DNA of 64,000 nucleotides from Gammaproteobacteria bacterium. Lineage in GTDB: Bacteria; Pseudomonadota; Gammaproteobacteria; Arenicellales; JAANXG01. The translations under genes were made by a program, and so were the position numbers. Below, in pieces: positions 10,228-18,795 of this stretch (position 1 is the stretch's first letter; the number at the start of each line of letters is the position of its first letter). The stretch spans positions 1 to 64,000 of the forward strand of contig JAHEIO010000010.1 in the NCBI GenBank assembly GCA_024639325.1, read 5' to 3'. The notes under the pieces are model-generated. The model searched no databases. It was not told the origin of the DNA and saw nothing but the letters and a program-made list of their open reading frames with translations.

Positions 10228-11483
10228 ATCCGCTCAGCGCTGTGACATCCGCTATCCCGATTCACAGATTCGACGTAGAACGGGTCAGAACGGATTTCCC
10301 CGCACTGCAGCAGAAGGTACACGGTAAGCCCCTGGTCTATCTCGACAATGCCGCCACCACCCAGAAACCCAGCTGCGTCATCGAGGCCCTCGAGCACTAC
10401 TACTATCTGGACAACGCCAACGTACATCGGGGTGTGCACGAACTGAGCGAGCGTGCTACGGATGCTTTCGAGGGTGCACGTGAGACCATCCGGGCGTTTT
10501 TGGGTGCCGCGTCCGTAAAGGAAATCATCTATACCAGCGGGGCCACCGAATCGATAAACCTGGTCGCGTATTGCTGGGCCCACAAGAACATCCGTTCGGG
10601 TGATGAGATCCTGATCACGGAAATGGAGCATCACTCGAATATCGTGCCCTGGCAGTTGTTTTGCCAGCAGACGGGCGCCGTGCTCAAAGTCGCACCGATC
10701 AACGACGACGGCGAGCTGATGCTGGAGGAATACGAAAAGCTGTTGACCCCGAAGACCAGGCTGGTGGGTATGGTATACGTATCGAATGCGCTCGGAACGA
10801 TCAATCCGGTGAAACAGATGATTAGGCTTGCCCACGATGCGGGCGCCGTTACCCTGGTGGATGCCGCCCAGGCGGCTCCTCATATCGCGATCGACGTCAA
10901 GGATCTAGATTGTGATTTCCTCGCCATGTCGTCACACAAGATATACGGTCCGACGGGCATGGGTGTGCTCTTCGGCAAACAGGCACTGCTGGAAGAGATG
11001 CCGCCATTCCAGGCCGGCGGCGACATGATCGAGTACGTTTCGTTCGACAAAACCACGTTCAACAAGCTGCCTTACAAGTTCGAGGCGGGCACCCCGCATA
11101 TCGCCGGTGCCATCGGCTTCGAGGCGGCCCTGAAATATGTTCAGGAACTTGGGCTCGGCGTTATATCAGCGCACGAGCGCGGCATCCTGCAATATGCCAC
11201 CCAGCGCATACTCGACATCCCCGGAGTCCGCATCATTGGAACCGCTGCGCTGAAATGCGGGGTGTTGTCATTTGTGCTGGAAGGAGCGCACCCATCGGAT
11301 ATCGGCACCATAATGAACTACCATGGGGTGGCAATCCGTACCGGTCATCATTGCGCAATGCCGGTGATGCAGCATTTCGGGGTCGCCGGCACTGCGCGTG
11401 CGTCATTTGGCCTGTATAACAACCGTGGCGACGTGGATGCGTTTATCGGCGCCTTGGCAAAAACGAAAGAGATGCTGGAGTAG
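10224..11483 (+). CDS. sufS: Cysteine desulfurase, group II
   Basis: PLP enzyme that removes sulfur from cysteine as an enzyme-bound persulfide for SufBCD. In the 419 residues the PLP lysine is K239 (SSHKIYGPTG) and the catalytic cysteine is C377 in RTGHHCAMP, with the short group-II loop. MEHHSNIVPW and VDAAQAAPH mark the PLP pocket. The ATG overlaps the sufD stop (ATGA). No sufE or sufU follows; instead sufT and a Rieske ferredoxin are next, so the sulfur acceptor must be encoded elsewhere or be one of these. Confidence 0.96.
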   Translation: MNPLSAVTSAIPIHRFDVERVRTDFPALQQKVHGKPLVYLDNAATTQKPSCVIEALEHYYYLDNANVHRGVHELSERATDAFEGARETIRAFLGAASVKEIIYTSGATESINLVAYCWAHKNIRSGDEILITEMEHHSNIVPWQLFCQQTGAVLKVAPINDDGELMLEEYEKLLTPKTRLVGMVYVSNALGTINPVKQMIRLAHDAGAVTLVDAAQAAPHIAIDVKDLDCDFLAMSSHKIYGPTGMGVLFGKQALLEEMPPFQAGGDMIEYVSFDKTTFNKLPYKFEAGTPHIAGAIGFEAALKYVQELGLGVISAHERGILQYATQRILDIPGVRIIGTAALKCGVLSFVLEGAHPSDIGTIMNYHGVAIRTGHHCAMPVMQHFGVAGTARASFGLYNNRGDVDAFIGALAKTKEMLE

Positions 11484-11495
11484 GGATCGATCACT

Positions 11496-11849
11496 ATGTC
11501 TGATACTACTGGACTGCAGCAAGTGCCTCCGGGCGGAGGCGATGGCAATGTCCTCGGTGACAAAATTGTCGAGGCGCTGAAGGGAGTGTACGATCCCGAG
11601 ATACCGGTCAACATATATGACCTCGGACTCATCTACAAAGTCGATATCGCCGACGACGGTGCGGTCAACGTAGACATGACGCTCACCGCCCCCGGCTGTC
11701 CCGTAGCGGAGACTTTCCCCGGTATCGTCGAACGAACTCTGGAATCCGTCGAAGGGGTGAGTGTGGCCCATGTCGAACTGGTCTGGGATCCTCCGTGGAC
11801 CATGGAGAGGATGACCGAAGAAGCCAGGCTTGAATTGGGATTGATGTAG
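11496..11849 (+). CDS. sufT: SufT-type DUF59/MIP18 Fe-S maturation protein
   Basis: Small DUF59 protein used in maturation of Fe-S proteins. The 117 residues contain the family DPEIPVN motif at 33-39, YDLGLIY, and the conserved cysteine C68 in TLTAPGCPVAE. The first 20 residues (Pro- and Gly-rich) are outside the core domain. It lies 12 bases after sufS and directly before the Rieske gene, with no gap, so it is part of the suf operon. Confidence 0.92.
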   Translation: MSDTTGLQQVPPGGGDGNVLGDKIVEALKGVYDPEIPVNIYDLGLIYKVDIADDGAVNVDMTLTAPGCPVAETFPGIVERTLESVEGVSVAHVELVWDPPWTMERMTEEARLELGLM

Positions 11850-12170
11850 TTGTCGGACTGGGTCGACGTAGCAACGACGGATAGTTTGGTGCCCGGCAGC
11901 CACGTGGTCGTAGACGTCGATGGTGTGGAAGTGGCGGTATTCAACGTCGGCGGCGAATTGCTCGCTATAGAAGATATTTGCACCCATGACGGCGGAGAAC
12001 TGGCCTGTGGAGATTTGGAGGGAGAGGCTATCGTTTGCCCCCGGCACGGCGCGAAGTTTTCGCTGCGCACCGGCGAAGTGCTGGCACCGCCCGCATACGA
12101 AGCGGTGGCGACGATGGCTGTGAGAGTCGAGGGGAACATGGTGCAGGTAAAAGACGAACGGTGGGACTGA
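11850..12170 (+). CDS. Rieske [2Fe-2S] ferredoxin (TTG start)
   Basis: A 106-residue soluble Rieske ferredoxin of the dioxygenase/nitrite-reductase small-subunit type. Cluster ligands are C44 and H46 (CTHDGGEL) and C63 and H66 (CPRHGAKF). The frame begins with TTG immediately after the sufT stop, with no intervening base; there is no in-frame ATG ahead of the first strand. Its place at the end of a SUF operon suggests it supplies electrons for cluster assembly or receives the product; that role is inferred. Confidence 0.9.
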   Translation: MSDWVDVATTDSLVPGSHVVVDVDGVEVAVFNVGGELLAIEDICTHDGGELACGDLEGEAIVCPRHGAKFSLRTGEVLAPPAYEAVATMAVRVEGNMVQVKDERWD

Positions 12171-12179
12171 CGGGGAAGT

Positions 12180-12899
12180 CTATGGATTCGATTCCCGCTG
12201 TCGACTCTGACCGCGCTCGATCAGGATCAGGTAGCAGACGGCGGAAATCCCGGCTGAACCGAATATCATACACATAACAACGATCTGATAGCGCGCCGCG
12301 ATCAGCGGCGACACTCCGGACAGGATCTGGCCGGTCATCATTCCAGGCAGGGAAACCAGCCCGACGGCAAACAAAGAATTGATCACGGGGATCATGCACG
12401 CACGCAGCGCGATACGCCGCGATTCCATGTAACCATGCTGATTCCTCTCCGAATCGAAACGCTCAGCGGCCAGGCTTACGGTGTTCATCGAGTTCGCAAA
12501 TATCATCCCGGCCAGCGGTATCACGTACTGGGGTTCGAACCAGGGGTCGAGGGTCAGTACCGCCTGGGTGACTAGCAAGAGGGTGAAGACGCCGCCTATG
12601 GAAATCGAGATCAGAATCTTGGCATAGGCCAGTTTTGATTTCTTTTGCAGCGACCGCAGGCTTATCCAGCTGGAAACCAGCAGCATCATAGTCAGCACAC
12701 CGATAACGATGAGTGCATTGTCGGCCTGGAAGATGTAGGTCAGAACGTAGCCGATTAGGAGCAACTGGATCAGCATACGGATCAGTGCATAAACCGCGTT
12801 TCCGCCGCCGAGCGACCACCAGTAGAGCACGCCCACCACGATGGCGACGGGCGCGAAAGCAAACGACAGATCGAGGAGGGAGATAGTCTGCATTGTCAT
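12180..12899 (-). CDS. fetB: FetB-like ABC permease (UPF0014)
   Basis: Integral membrane protein of the UPF0014 family; the characterised E. coli FetB works with the ATPase FetA in iron export and oxidative-stress resistance. The 239 residues form about seven hydrophobic segments and contain the hallmark SLPGMMTGQILSGVSP near 185-200 and the GMIFANSMN segment. No fetA ATPase is adjacent on either side. Convergent with the suf operon (9 bases), which is of interest because both concern iron. Confidence 0.88.
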   Translation of the reverse strand: MTMQTISLLDLSFAFAPVAIVVGVLYWWSLGGGNAVYALIRMLIQLLLIGYVLTYIFQADNALIVIGVLTMMLLVSSWISLRSLQKKSKLAYAKILISISIGGVFTLLLVTQAVLTLDPWFEPQYVIPLAGMIFANSMNTVSLAAERFDSERNQHGYMESRRIALRACMIPVINSLFAVGLVSLPGMMTGQILSGVSPLIAARYQIVVMCMIFGSAGISAVCYLILIERGQSRQRESNP

Positions 12900-12951
12900 G
12901 GAACTTCAGCGACAATGGGGTCAGACACGATGGGCTAGTGACTGAGCGGTG

Positions 12952-14268
12952 CTATCCCCGGGCCTGTTTGCGGACGATGTTGACACCCTTCAGCAGGTTC
13001 AGCGCTTCCCGCAGCTGGAAATCACTTTCTATTCTCGGGGTGCCGTTTGTCGTGCCGTTGTTTTCTTCTTCGTTATCCCCACTGTCCCCGTTCTCGTTTT
13101 GCAGGTGCCCCTGAAGGTCTTCTTCCCGCAGCAGGTCCGAGCCCGTGCCTTTCCTAGAAATCTCGAGGTCTTCGATGACCACATCGGGAATAATCCCCTG
13201 CGCCTGTATAGAACGGTCATTGGGCGTATAGTACCTTGCCGTCGTGATTTTCAGTGCGGCGCCGTTGTTGATGGGCAGGATCGTCTGTACGGATCCTTTT
13301 CCGAAGGTTTGCGTTCCCATGATTATGGCCCTGCCGTGGTCCTGGAGGGCTCCAGCTACAATTTCAGAGGCCGATGCCGAGCCGCCATTGACCAGGACGA
13401 CCATCGGCGATTCTTTCAGATAGTCGTTGGGCGTGGCGGTGTATTCCACCTTGGAGTCGTCGCCTCGCCCCCGGGTTGAGACGATCACCCCGTTCGATAC
13501 GAAAAGGTCACTGACCGACACGGCGCCGTTCAGAACTCCGCCTGGATTGTTCCTCAAATCCAGGATCAACCCGTTCAATTTTCCGTCGGCTTCTTTCTTG
13601 AGCTTACTCAGTTTACGGCGCACGGCGTCCGCGGTGCCGGATTGGAATTGTGAAACCCTGACGTACGCGTAGCCGGGTTCGATCATCGATCCCTTGACGC
13701 TGGTGATCCGGATAACAGCCCGTGTTATCACGAACTCCAGGGGTTTTGCCTCACCTTCCCGAACAACGCTGAGCTTGATGTCGGTATCCGGCTCCCCTCG
13801 CATCATCTTGACGGCATCGTTCAAAGACATCCCCTTGACCGGTGTACCGTCGATTCGGGTGATGACGTCCCCCGCTTTGATCCCGGCACGCTTCGCCGGT
13901 GTGTCATCGATTGGCGCCACAACCTTGACGAAACCGTTTTCCATGGTCACTTCTATCCCCAGGCCGCCAAATTTGCCCTCGGTGCCTATCCGCATTTCCT
14001 TGTAGGATTCAGGGCTCAGGTAGGAGGAGTGAGGATCGAGTCCGGCAAGCATGCCGTGGATGGCGTCTTCCAGTAGCTTTTTGTCCTCGACGGACTCTAC
14101 GTAATCGGTCTTTACCTTTCCGAAGACCTCGGTGAATATTCGCAATGTATCCAGGGGAAGGGGGGCTACGTCCGCCCTTTCCGCAAACACGGATCTTTCC
14201 ATGGTAATCCCAATGCCTGTGAACAATCCCAGACACAAGATCAGGATATATCGTCCCGTTGCGTTCAT
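12952..14268 (-). CDS. ctpA: Carboxy-terminal processing protease, S41 family
   Basis: Periplasmic serine protease of the CtpA/Prc family. The 438 residues show an N-terminal hydrophobic signal/anchor (7-22), a short helical region, a PDZ domain at about 95-170 (GLGIEV, AGIKAGDVI), and the S41 core with Ser299 in GGSASASEI and Lys324 in TFGKGSVQ, spaced 25 residues as in the family's Ser-Lys dyad. The C-terminal 60 residues are acidic and low-complexity (Asn/Glu-rich near 395-410). It sits 20 bases after the envC-like gene, a common gammaproteobacterial pair. Confidence 0.95.
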   Translation of the reverse strand: MNATGRYILILCLGLFTGIGITMERSVFAERADVAPLPLDTLRIFTEVFGKVKTDYVESVEDKKLLEDAIHGMLAGLDPHSSYLSPESYKEMRIGTEGKFGGLGIEVTMENGFVKVVAPIDDTPAKRAGIKAGDVITRIDGTPVKGMSLNDAVKMMRGEPDTDIKLSVVREGEAKPLEFVITRAVIRITSVKGSMIEPGYAYVRVSQFQSGTADAVRRKLSKLKKEADGKLNGLILDLRNNPGGVLNGAVSVSDLFVSNGVIVSTRGRGDDSKVEYTATPNDYLKESPMVVLVNGGSASASEIVAGALQDHGRAIIMGTQTFGKGSVQTILPINNGAALKITTARYYTPNDRSIQAQGIIPDVVIEDLEISRKGTGSDLLREEDLQGHLQNENGDSGDNEEENNGTTNGTPRIESDFQLREALNLLKGVNIVRKQARG

Positions 14269-14288
14269 CGTGTGGTCTCCAGCTATGT

Positions 14289-15434
14289 CTACTCTACTTT
14301 ACACCAGTTCATCGGATTTTGGGGCTCGCCGTTTTTTCGCACCTCGAAATACAATCCGGATGTCGTCAGGCCTCCGCTTGCTCCAACCAGCGCTATCGAC
14401 TCTCCCTCCTCGACCCATTCTCCGACCTGTTTGAACAGCAGCTGGTTGTGGCTGTAAAGACTCATGAACCCATCGCCATGATCCAGTATCAATAATAGCC
14501 CAAATCCGCGCAGCCAATCCGCAAACGCCACGCGGCCCGAAAAGATGGCGTTGACCATGGTACCTTCAGCGGCATCCATGAATATTCCCTGCCACGGAAT
14601 ATCGGTCCCCCAGCGTGTTTCACCGAAGTGCGCGGTGATGTCGCCGTGCAACGGCAGATTGAGTTTGCCGCGCATTTGACCGAATCGCTGATTGGGTTCG
14701 CCTCGGGGTAGCGAATCCGGGACAGCGCCGTCAATGCTCCGCAGCAGACGCTGCAACCGCTGCGCATTCTGTTTCATCAGGGCCAGCTGCTGCTGCTTTG
14801 AACCTATGCCTTGTTTCAAAGCGGCCACCAGGGCACCTCGTTCGCTGCGGGCCAGTGCCAGACCCTTCCTCTGTGCAAGTTGGTCCGTCTCGAGCGCTTT
14901 TAGTTCCTGGTTTTCCGATTCAAGTTCGGTTTTGACTCGATGCAGGCGGTCGACCGTTTTCTCGTACTTCATCAGGTCGGTCACGCGATGACGGGAAAGA
15001 TATCGATAATAAGCCAGAAATCTACCCACGTGAGCCGGGGCTTCCTGATTGAGCAGCAATTTCAGGTACTCCGCGCGGCCGCTGATGTACGAGGCCACGA
15101 TGATGTTCCTGAGTTGTGACCGCAGGACCATAATTTCCTTTTCGATCTGCGCAATCTCGAACTCCGATTCGTTAATTTTTCTGGTTTTAATCTTGATATC
15201 GTTTTGTGTACGGCGAATGCCGTGGTTGAGGTCCCCCATGGTTTTCTCGACCTTGGCAAGCTCCTTCTGCACAGAATTCAGTTCCGCCTTGTCCTGATTG
15301 AGGTTGGCCGTAATCCGATCGATACGCTCCCGCATCGCGTCCAGTTGCGCCTGCGTGTCCTGCGAGGCATACAGGGGCGCCGGCACAATGTTGATCAGCA
15401 TTGCGAAAAACCACGCATATGAATGAATTTTCAC
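14289..15434 (-). CDS. envC: EnvC-like murein hydrolase activator (GTG start)
   Basis: Periplasmic activator of cell-division amidases. The 381 residues comprise a signal peptide ending near PLYAS, a long coiled coil (about 28-230) and a C-terminal LytM/M23 domain (about 265-380). The LytM domain is degenerate: the final metal-binding HxH is replaced (GLYFEVRKNG), as in EnvC, so it should activate amidases rather than cut peptidoglycan. The start is GTG at 15434; the first ATG would lose most of the signal peptide. Divergent from arsR. Confidence 0.92.
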   Translation of the reverse strand: MKIHSYAWFFAMLINIVPAPLYASQDTQAQLDAMRERIDRITANLNQDKAELNSVQKELAKVEKTMGDLNHGIRRTQNDIKIKTRKINESEFEIAQIEKEIMVLRSQLRNIIVASYISGRAEYLKLLLNQEAPAHVGRFLAYYRYLSRHRVTDLMKYEKTVDRLHRVKTELESENQELKALETDQLAQRKGLALARSERGALVAALKQGIGSKQQQLALMKQNAQRLQRLLRSIDGAVPDSLPRGEPNQRFGQMRGKLNLPLHGDITAHFGETRWGTDIPWQGIFMDAAEGTMVNAIFSGRVAFADWLRGFGLLLILDHGDGFMSLYSHNQLLFKQVGEWVEEGESIALVGASGGLTTSGLYFEVRKNGEPQNPMNWCKVE

Positions 15435-15440
15435 CAGGTG

Positions 15441-15471
15441 TTGACTCTTTTCGCTAATATTATTTTATAAT
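15441..15471 (+). promoter_or_regulatory. Promoter and candidate operator for the arsR-type gene
   Basis: A TTGACT -35 at 15441-15446 and a consensus TATAAT -10 at 15466-15471 are separated by 19 bases, longer than ideal. The inverted repeat ATTAT-TTT-ATAAT at 15459-15471 overlaps the -10 and resembles the short AT-rich operators used by ArsR proteins, suggesting autoregulation. Confidence 0.45.
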
Positions 15472-15509
15472 GTAGTTCTTATAGATGTTAGGACAGCCGT
15501 AATAGCCGT

Positions 15510-15860
15510 ATGATAGAGCCCGGTGCGGAACGCACAACTCCGGGTGCCAGAGCCGCACAGGAATTACTGGCCAAGGAATCCGATCTTCAACACGCCTCAA
15601 GATCACTAAAAGCGATGGCGCATCCGCTGCGCCTGAAAATACTTTGTATTCTGGGCGGCATGAAGGAAGCCAGCGTGCAGGATCTGGTGGATATGGTTGG
15701 AACATCACAAAGCAATATCTCACAACATCTATCCATTCTGCGCGACAAGGAAATCCTGGGGTCAAGAAAGGTGGCTAACAAGGTTTACTATCGAATAAGC
15801 GACGACCAGATACTGCGTCTGATCGAAGCAATGCGATTGGCGTTTTGCTTCCATAGATGA
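15510..15860 (+). CDS. ArsR-family winged-helix regulator
   Basis: A 116-residue regulator. After a 25-residue leader the core starts at LQHASRSLKAMAHPLRLKIL, with the recognition helix in VGTSQSNISQHLSILRDKEIL and the wing in SRKVANKVYYRI. The canonical metal-binding ELCVCDL motif is absent (the segment reads EASVQDLVDM), so it is not a classic arsenic sensor. The only cysteines are Cys in LKILCIL and near the C-terminus (FCFHR). The following gene encodes a rhodanese, so a persulfide/redox-sensing role is possible but unproven. Confidence 0.88.
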   Translation: MIEPGAERTTPGARAAQELLAKESDLQHASRSLKAMAHPLRLKILCILGGMKEASVQDLVDMVGTSQSNISQHLSILRDKEILGSRKVANKVYYRISDDQILRLIEAMRLAFCFHR

Positions 15861-15931
15861 CGCTCACGAGGCTTGAACTCGTCCGCAGATTGCGAGTAAC
15901 CTTCGGCAGTTTTTGAATTCACAACCTGAAC

Positions 15932-16348
15932 ATGAGCCTGGAATTCTTTATCGACAACTGGTACCTGTTCGTGGCGCTGATCGTCGTGCTGGGAATGCTC
16001 GTCCTCGATCCGATCCGTCAACAGGCTTCAGGCCTTCGAAAGGTCTCACCGCTCGAAATGCCACAGGTGACGCGAAACGACAGCGTGATTCTGGATGTGA
16101 GTGAACCAGCCGACTTCAACAAAGGTCATATTCCAAACGCAGTCAACATGACCTTGAAAACCATGCAGGCGGGGTTGGGTAAACTCGACAAGCAAAAAAA
16201 GAAAACCGTGATCGTGGTCTGTCAGGCCGGGAACAAGGCCCACTCAGCCGCCAGATTGCTACTCAAGAGCGGTTTTGAAAATGTCTATGTGCTCTCGGGC
16301 GGGATGATGGCATGGCGAAAGGAAAATCTGCCCGTGGTCAAGAGTTGA
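15932..16348 (+). CDS. Membrane-anchored rhodanese-like protein
   Basis: A 138-residue YibN-type sulfurtransferase: one N-terminal transmembrane helix (8-26, WYLFVALIVVLGMLVLD) and a cytoplasmic rhodanese domain with the catalytic loop C97-Q-A-G-N-K. GHIPNAVNM is the usual rhodanese strand/helix entry. It precedes secB and gpsA, an order conserved in gammaproteobacteria, but the glutaredoxin gene (grxC) that usually sits between rhodanese and secB is missing here. Confidence 0.92.
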   Translation: MSLEFFIDNWYLFVALIVVLGMLVLDPIRQQASGLRKVSPLEMPQVTRNDSVILDVSEPADFNKGHIPNAVNMTLKTMQAGLGKLDKQKKKTVIVVCQAGNKAHSAARLLLKSGFENVYVLSGGMMAWRKENLPVVKS

Positions 16349-16358
16349 GCGAGAGAAA

Positions 16359-16862
16359 ATGACCGAAGAGAAAAAATCACCTACACTGGATATCCGTCAG
16401 GTCTATATCAAGGACATGTCGTTCGAATCTCCGATGACCCCCCAGTCAATCGCCGGCGGCGGCACTCCAAAGATAGATATCAATCTTGGGGTAAGGTACC
16501 AGAGGCTGGATGAGGAAGGTCACTACGAAATCGTATTGACCATCGAGGCAAACGCGAAAGCCGAGGACAAAACCATGTTTCTCGTTGAGGTGCAGCAGGC
16601 TGGGCTGTTTCTGATCCAGGGCTTTAGCGATACGGAAATGGGACTGGCGCTCAACGTCGCCTGCCCAACCGTGCTGCTTCCTTTTGCCCGGGCCGCGATT
16701 ACCGACGTGGTGAGCAAGGGAGGGTTTCCGCAGCTCCTGATCAGCCCGGTAAACTTCGAAATGCTCTATGCAAACAAGTCCAGCGGTGCCCAAAATCAAG
16801 CCGGCGGAGGGGACGCGCCCGCTCTCGATCCCAGTCCCGGCGACGGCGAAACCATAAACTAA
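16359..16862 (+). CDS. secB: Protein-export chaperone SecB
   Basis: Cytosolic tetrameric chaperone that holds precursors for SecA. The 167 residues contain the SecB landmarks: VYIKDMSFESP near 16-26, a YEIVLTIEA strand, FLVEVQQAGLFLI, and ACPTVLLPFARAAITDVVSKGGFPQLLISPVNF cut here into its two conserved parts around the FARAAI helix. The C-terminal tail (after 145) is Gly/Asp-rich and divergent. It starts 11 bases after the rhodanese gene. Confidence 0.96.
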   Translation: MTEEKKSPTLDIRQVYIKDMSFESPMTPQSIAGGGTPKIDINLGVRYQRLDEEGHYEIVLTIEANAKAEDKTMFLVEVQQAGLFLIQGFSDTEMGLALNVACPTVLLPFARAAITDVVSKGGFPQLLISPVNFEMLYANKSSGAQNQAGGGDAPALDPSPGDGETIN

Positions 16863-16879
16863 CCCGCGATTCCGGATAC

Positions 16880-17893
16880 ATGATAACCAGTGCACAGGCT
16901 TTGACCGTCGGTGTACTGGGCGCAGGTTCATGGGGTACGGCCCTGGCCATCCTGATTGCTCGCAACGGTTACGCGGTAGAGCTCTGGGATTACCACAAAG
17001 AGCACATCGAGTCGATCGGCCGCAACCGGGAGAACGTGCGATACATTCCCGGGCTGGCCCTGCCACCGAACCTGGGGGCAAACGCCGACCTCGCGTCGCT
17101 GGTGTCCGCCGCCGATCGCTTCCTGGTGGTCGTCCCCAGTCATGCTTTTCGTTCCACCCTTGAAAGCATGGCGGTACACTGCGACCCGACGCGGAAGCTT
17201 CTGATCAGCTGGGGTACGAAGGGTTTCGATCCCCAGCGCCGGATGCTGTTGAGCGAGGTCGCTTCGGAGGTGTTCCCCACAGCCGATCTGGCCGCGATCT
17301 CGGGGCCGAGCTTCGCCACGGAGGTGGCTCAAGGTTTACCGACCGCCCTTACCGTCGCGTCACCGGATGAGCGCACGGCGGACACGGTGGCCGCCTGGTT
17401 GCGCAGTGATCGCGTTCGAGTCTACACCAGTCGGGACCTCGCGGGTGTACAGCTCGGGGGTGCGATCAAGAACGTGATGGCGCTCGCCGCGGGCATCAGC
17501 GACGGCCTGGGCTTTGGTGCCAACGCACGGGCGGCACTGATCACCCGCGGCCTTGCGGAAATGAATCGACTGGGCGCGGCTCTAGGCGGCAATCCGCGCA
17601 CATTCATGGGCCTGACCGGCGTTGGTGACCTGGTGCTCACCTGCACGGACGATCAATCCAGGAACCGCCGCGCGGGCATAGGCCTGGGTCAGGGACGCGG
17701 TCTTCAGGAGGTGCTGGAGGATATCGGCCAGGAAGTCGAAGGCATCAAGACGGTGAGGGAACTATACGCCATGGCCGGTCGCGCCGGCGTTGACATGCCC
17801 ATAACCGAGCAGGTCTACAAGGTCGTCTACGAACATTTGTCTGCCGGCCAGGCGGTCAAGCGTCTGTTGAGTCGCGAGCCGAAGTCGGAATGA
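16880..17893 (+). CDS. gpsA: Glycerol-3-phosphate dehydrogenase [NAD(P)+]
   Basis: Reduces dihydroxyacetone phosphate to sn-glycerol 3-phosphate for phospholipid synthesis. The 337-residue protein has the nucleotide-binding GxGxWG motif VLGAGSWGTA (12-21), the SGPSFA motif, the catalytic-lysine region LGGAIKNVMALAAG near 190 and GLTGVGDL near 250. It follows secB by 17 bases, as in many gammaproteobacteria, and converges with trmL. Confidence 0.97.
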   Translation: MITSAQALTVGVLGAGSWGTALAILIARNGYAVELWDYHKEHIESIGRNRENVRYIPGLALPPNLGANADLASLVSAADRFLVVVPSHAFRSTLESMAVHCDPTRKLLISWGTKGFDPQRRMLLSEVASEVFPTADLAAISGPSFATEVAQGLPTALTVASPDERTADTVAAWLRSDRVRVYTSRDLAGVQLGGAIKNVMALAAGISDGLGFGANARAALITRGLAEMNRLGAALGGNPRTFMGLTGVGDLVLTCTDDQSRNRRAGIGLGQGRGLQEVLEDIGQEVEGIKTVRELYAMAGRAGVDMPITEQVYKVVYEHLSAGQAVKRLLSREPKSE

Positions 17894-17903
17894 GGGGGAG
17901 GTG

Positions 17904-18359
17904 CTATCCAAAGCCTTGCTGCCGCCAGGCCTCGTAAATGACGATGCTCACGGTGTTTGCCAGATTCAGGCTGCGGTTTCCGGGGACCATGGGCACGGTG
18001 ATTCGCTGTCGCGTGGGAACCGACTCCCTAAGTTCCGCACTCAGGCCCCGGGTCTCGGGTCCGAACACGAAGGCGTCGCCCGGCATGAAGTGCGATGATG
18101 TGTACAGGGTCGTGTTGCGGGTAGACAGCGTAAACAGCCGTCCTGTCTCCGCCGTATCCAGGAAAGTCTGGAAATCAGGGTAGCGGAGAACCCTGGCCCA
18201 ATCATGATAATCGAGTCCGGCCCGCCTGAGCTGCCGGTCGTCAGCCTCGAACCCCAGTGGTTCGATCAGATGCAGGTGGCAACCGGTATTGGCGCACAAG
18301 CGGATAACGTTGCCGGTATTCGGCGGGATCTCCGGCTCAAAAAGAACGACGTGAAACAC
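17904..18359 (-). CDS. trmL: tRNA (cytidine/uridine-34-2'-O)-methyltransferase
   Basis: SPOUT-class methyltransferase that 2'-O-methylates the wobble base of tRNA-Leu. The 151 residues show the family opening FHVVLFEPEIPPNTGN, the FGPETRGLS loop and the knot motif MVPGNRSLNLANTVSIVIYEA. The start is GTG at 18359. Convergent with gpsA (10 bases) and followed upstream by hemJ on the same strand. Confidence 0.95.
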   Translation of the reverse strand: MFHVVLFEPEIPPNTGNVIRLCANTGCHLHLIEPLGFEADDRQLRRAGLDYHDWARVLRYPDFQTFLDTAETGRLFTLSTRNTTLYTSSHFMPGDAFVFGPETRGLSAELRESVPTRQRITVPMVPGNRSLNLANTVSIVIYEAWRQQGFG

Positions 18360-18375
18360 GATTCGATGGCAAGAT

Positions 18376-18789
18376 TCAGAATGGTTTGACCACGACGAGG
18401 ACGATTGAGGCCAGCAGGACGATCACGGGGAATTCGTTGAACCAGCGATACCAGATGTGAGACCGGATGTTTCGGTCATTCTTGAAATCCGCCAGAATCT
18501 TTGCGCACCAGGCATGGTAGCCGATCAGCACGAGCACGAGCGCCAGCTTGGCATAGAGCCACCCCCCGGAAAAGCCGTAGCCGAGCCAGAGCCAGGTGCC
18601 CAGGCCCAAAGCGATAACGCCGCTTGGCGTCATGATGCCGAAGAAGAGTTTGCGTTCCATGACCTTGAACCTTTCGAGGCTTTGCCGGTCTTCGGCCATG
18701 GCGTGATAGACAAAAAGCCGCGGCAGGTAGAACAAACCCGCAAACCAGGTGACTACGAAAAAAATGTGAAAAGACTTTATCCAGAGCAT
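18376..18789 (-). CDS. hemJ: Protoporphyrinogen IX oxidase, HemJ type
   Basis: Membrane heme-synthesis enzyme (UPF0093 family) oxidising protoporphyrinogen IX. The 137 residues form four hydrophobic helices and include the hallmark FHIFFVVTWFAGLFYLPRLF, with the conserved His at position 8 and the YHAMAE segment. It fills the step catalysed by HemG or HemY in other bacteria. It lies 6 bases downstream of the DUF4126 gene on the minus strand. Confidence 0.92.
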   Translation of the reverse strand: MLWIKSFHIFFVVTWFAGLFYLPRLFVYHAMAEDRQSLERFKVMERKLFFGIMTPSGVIALGLGTWLWLGYGFSGGWLYAKLALVLVLIGYHAWCAKILADFKNDRNIRSHIWYRWFNEFPVIVLLASIVLVVVKPF

Positions 18790-18795
18790 TAATGA

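Noticed and set aside
12912-12930. GGGGTCAGACACGATGG as an IS-related repeat
   Set aside because: Single short occurrence without an inverted partner.
16860-16880. TAACCCGCGATTCCGGATAC at the secB stop as a repeat copy
   Set aside because: Resemblance to the repeat is weak and needs several gaps.
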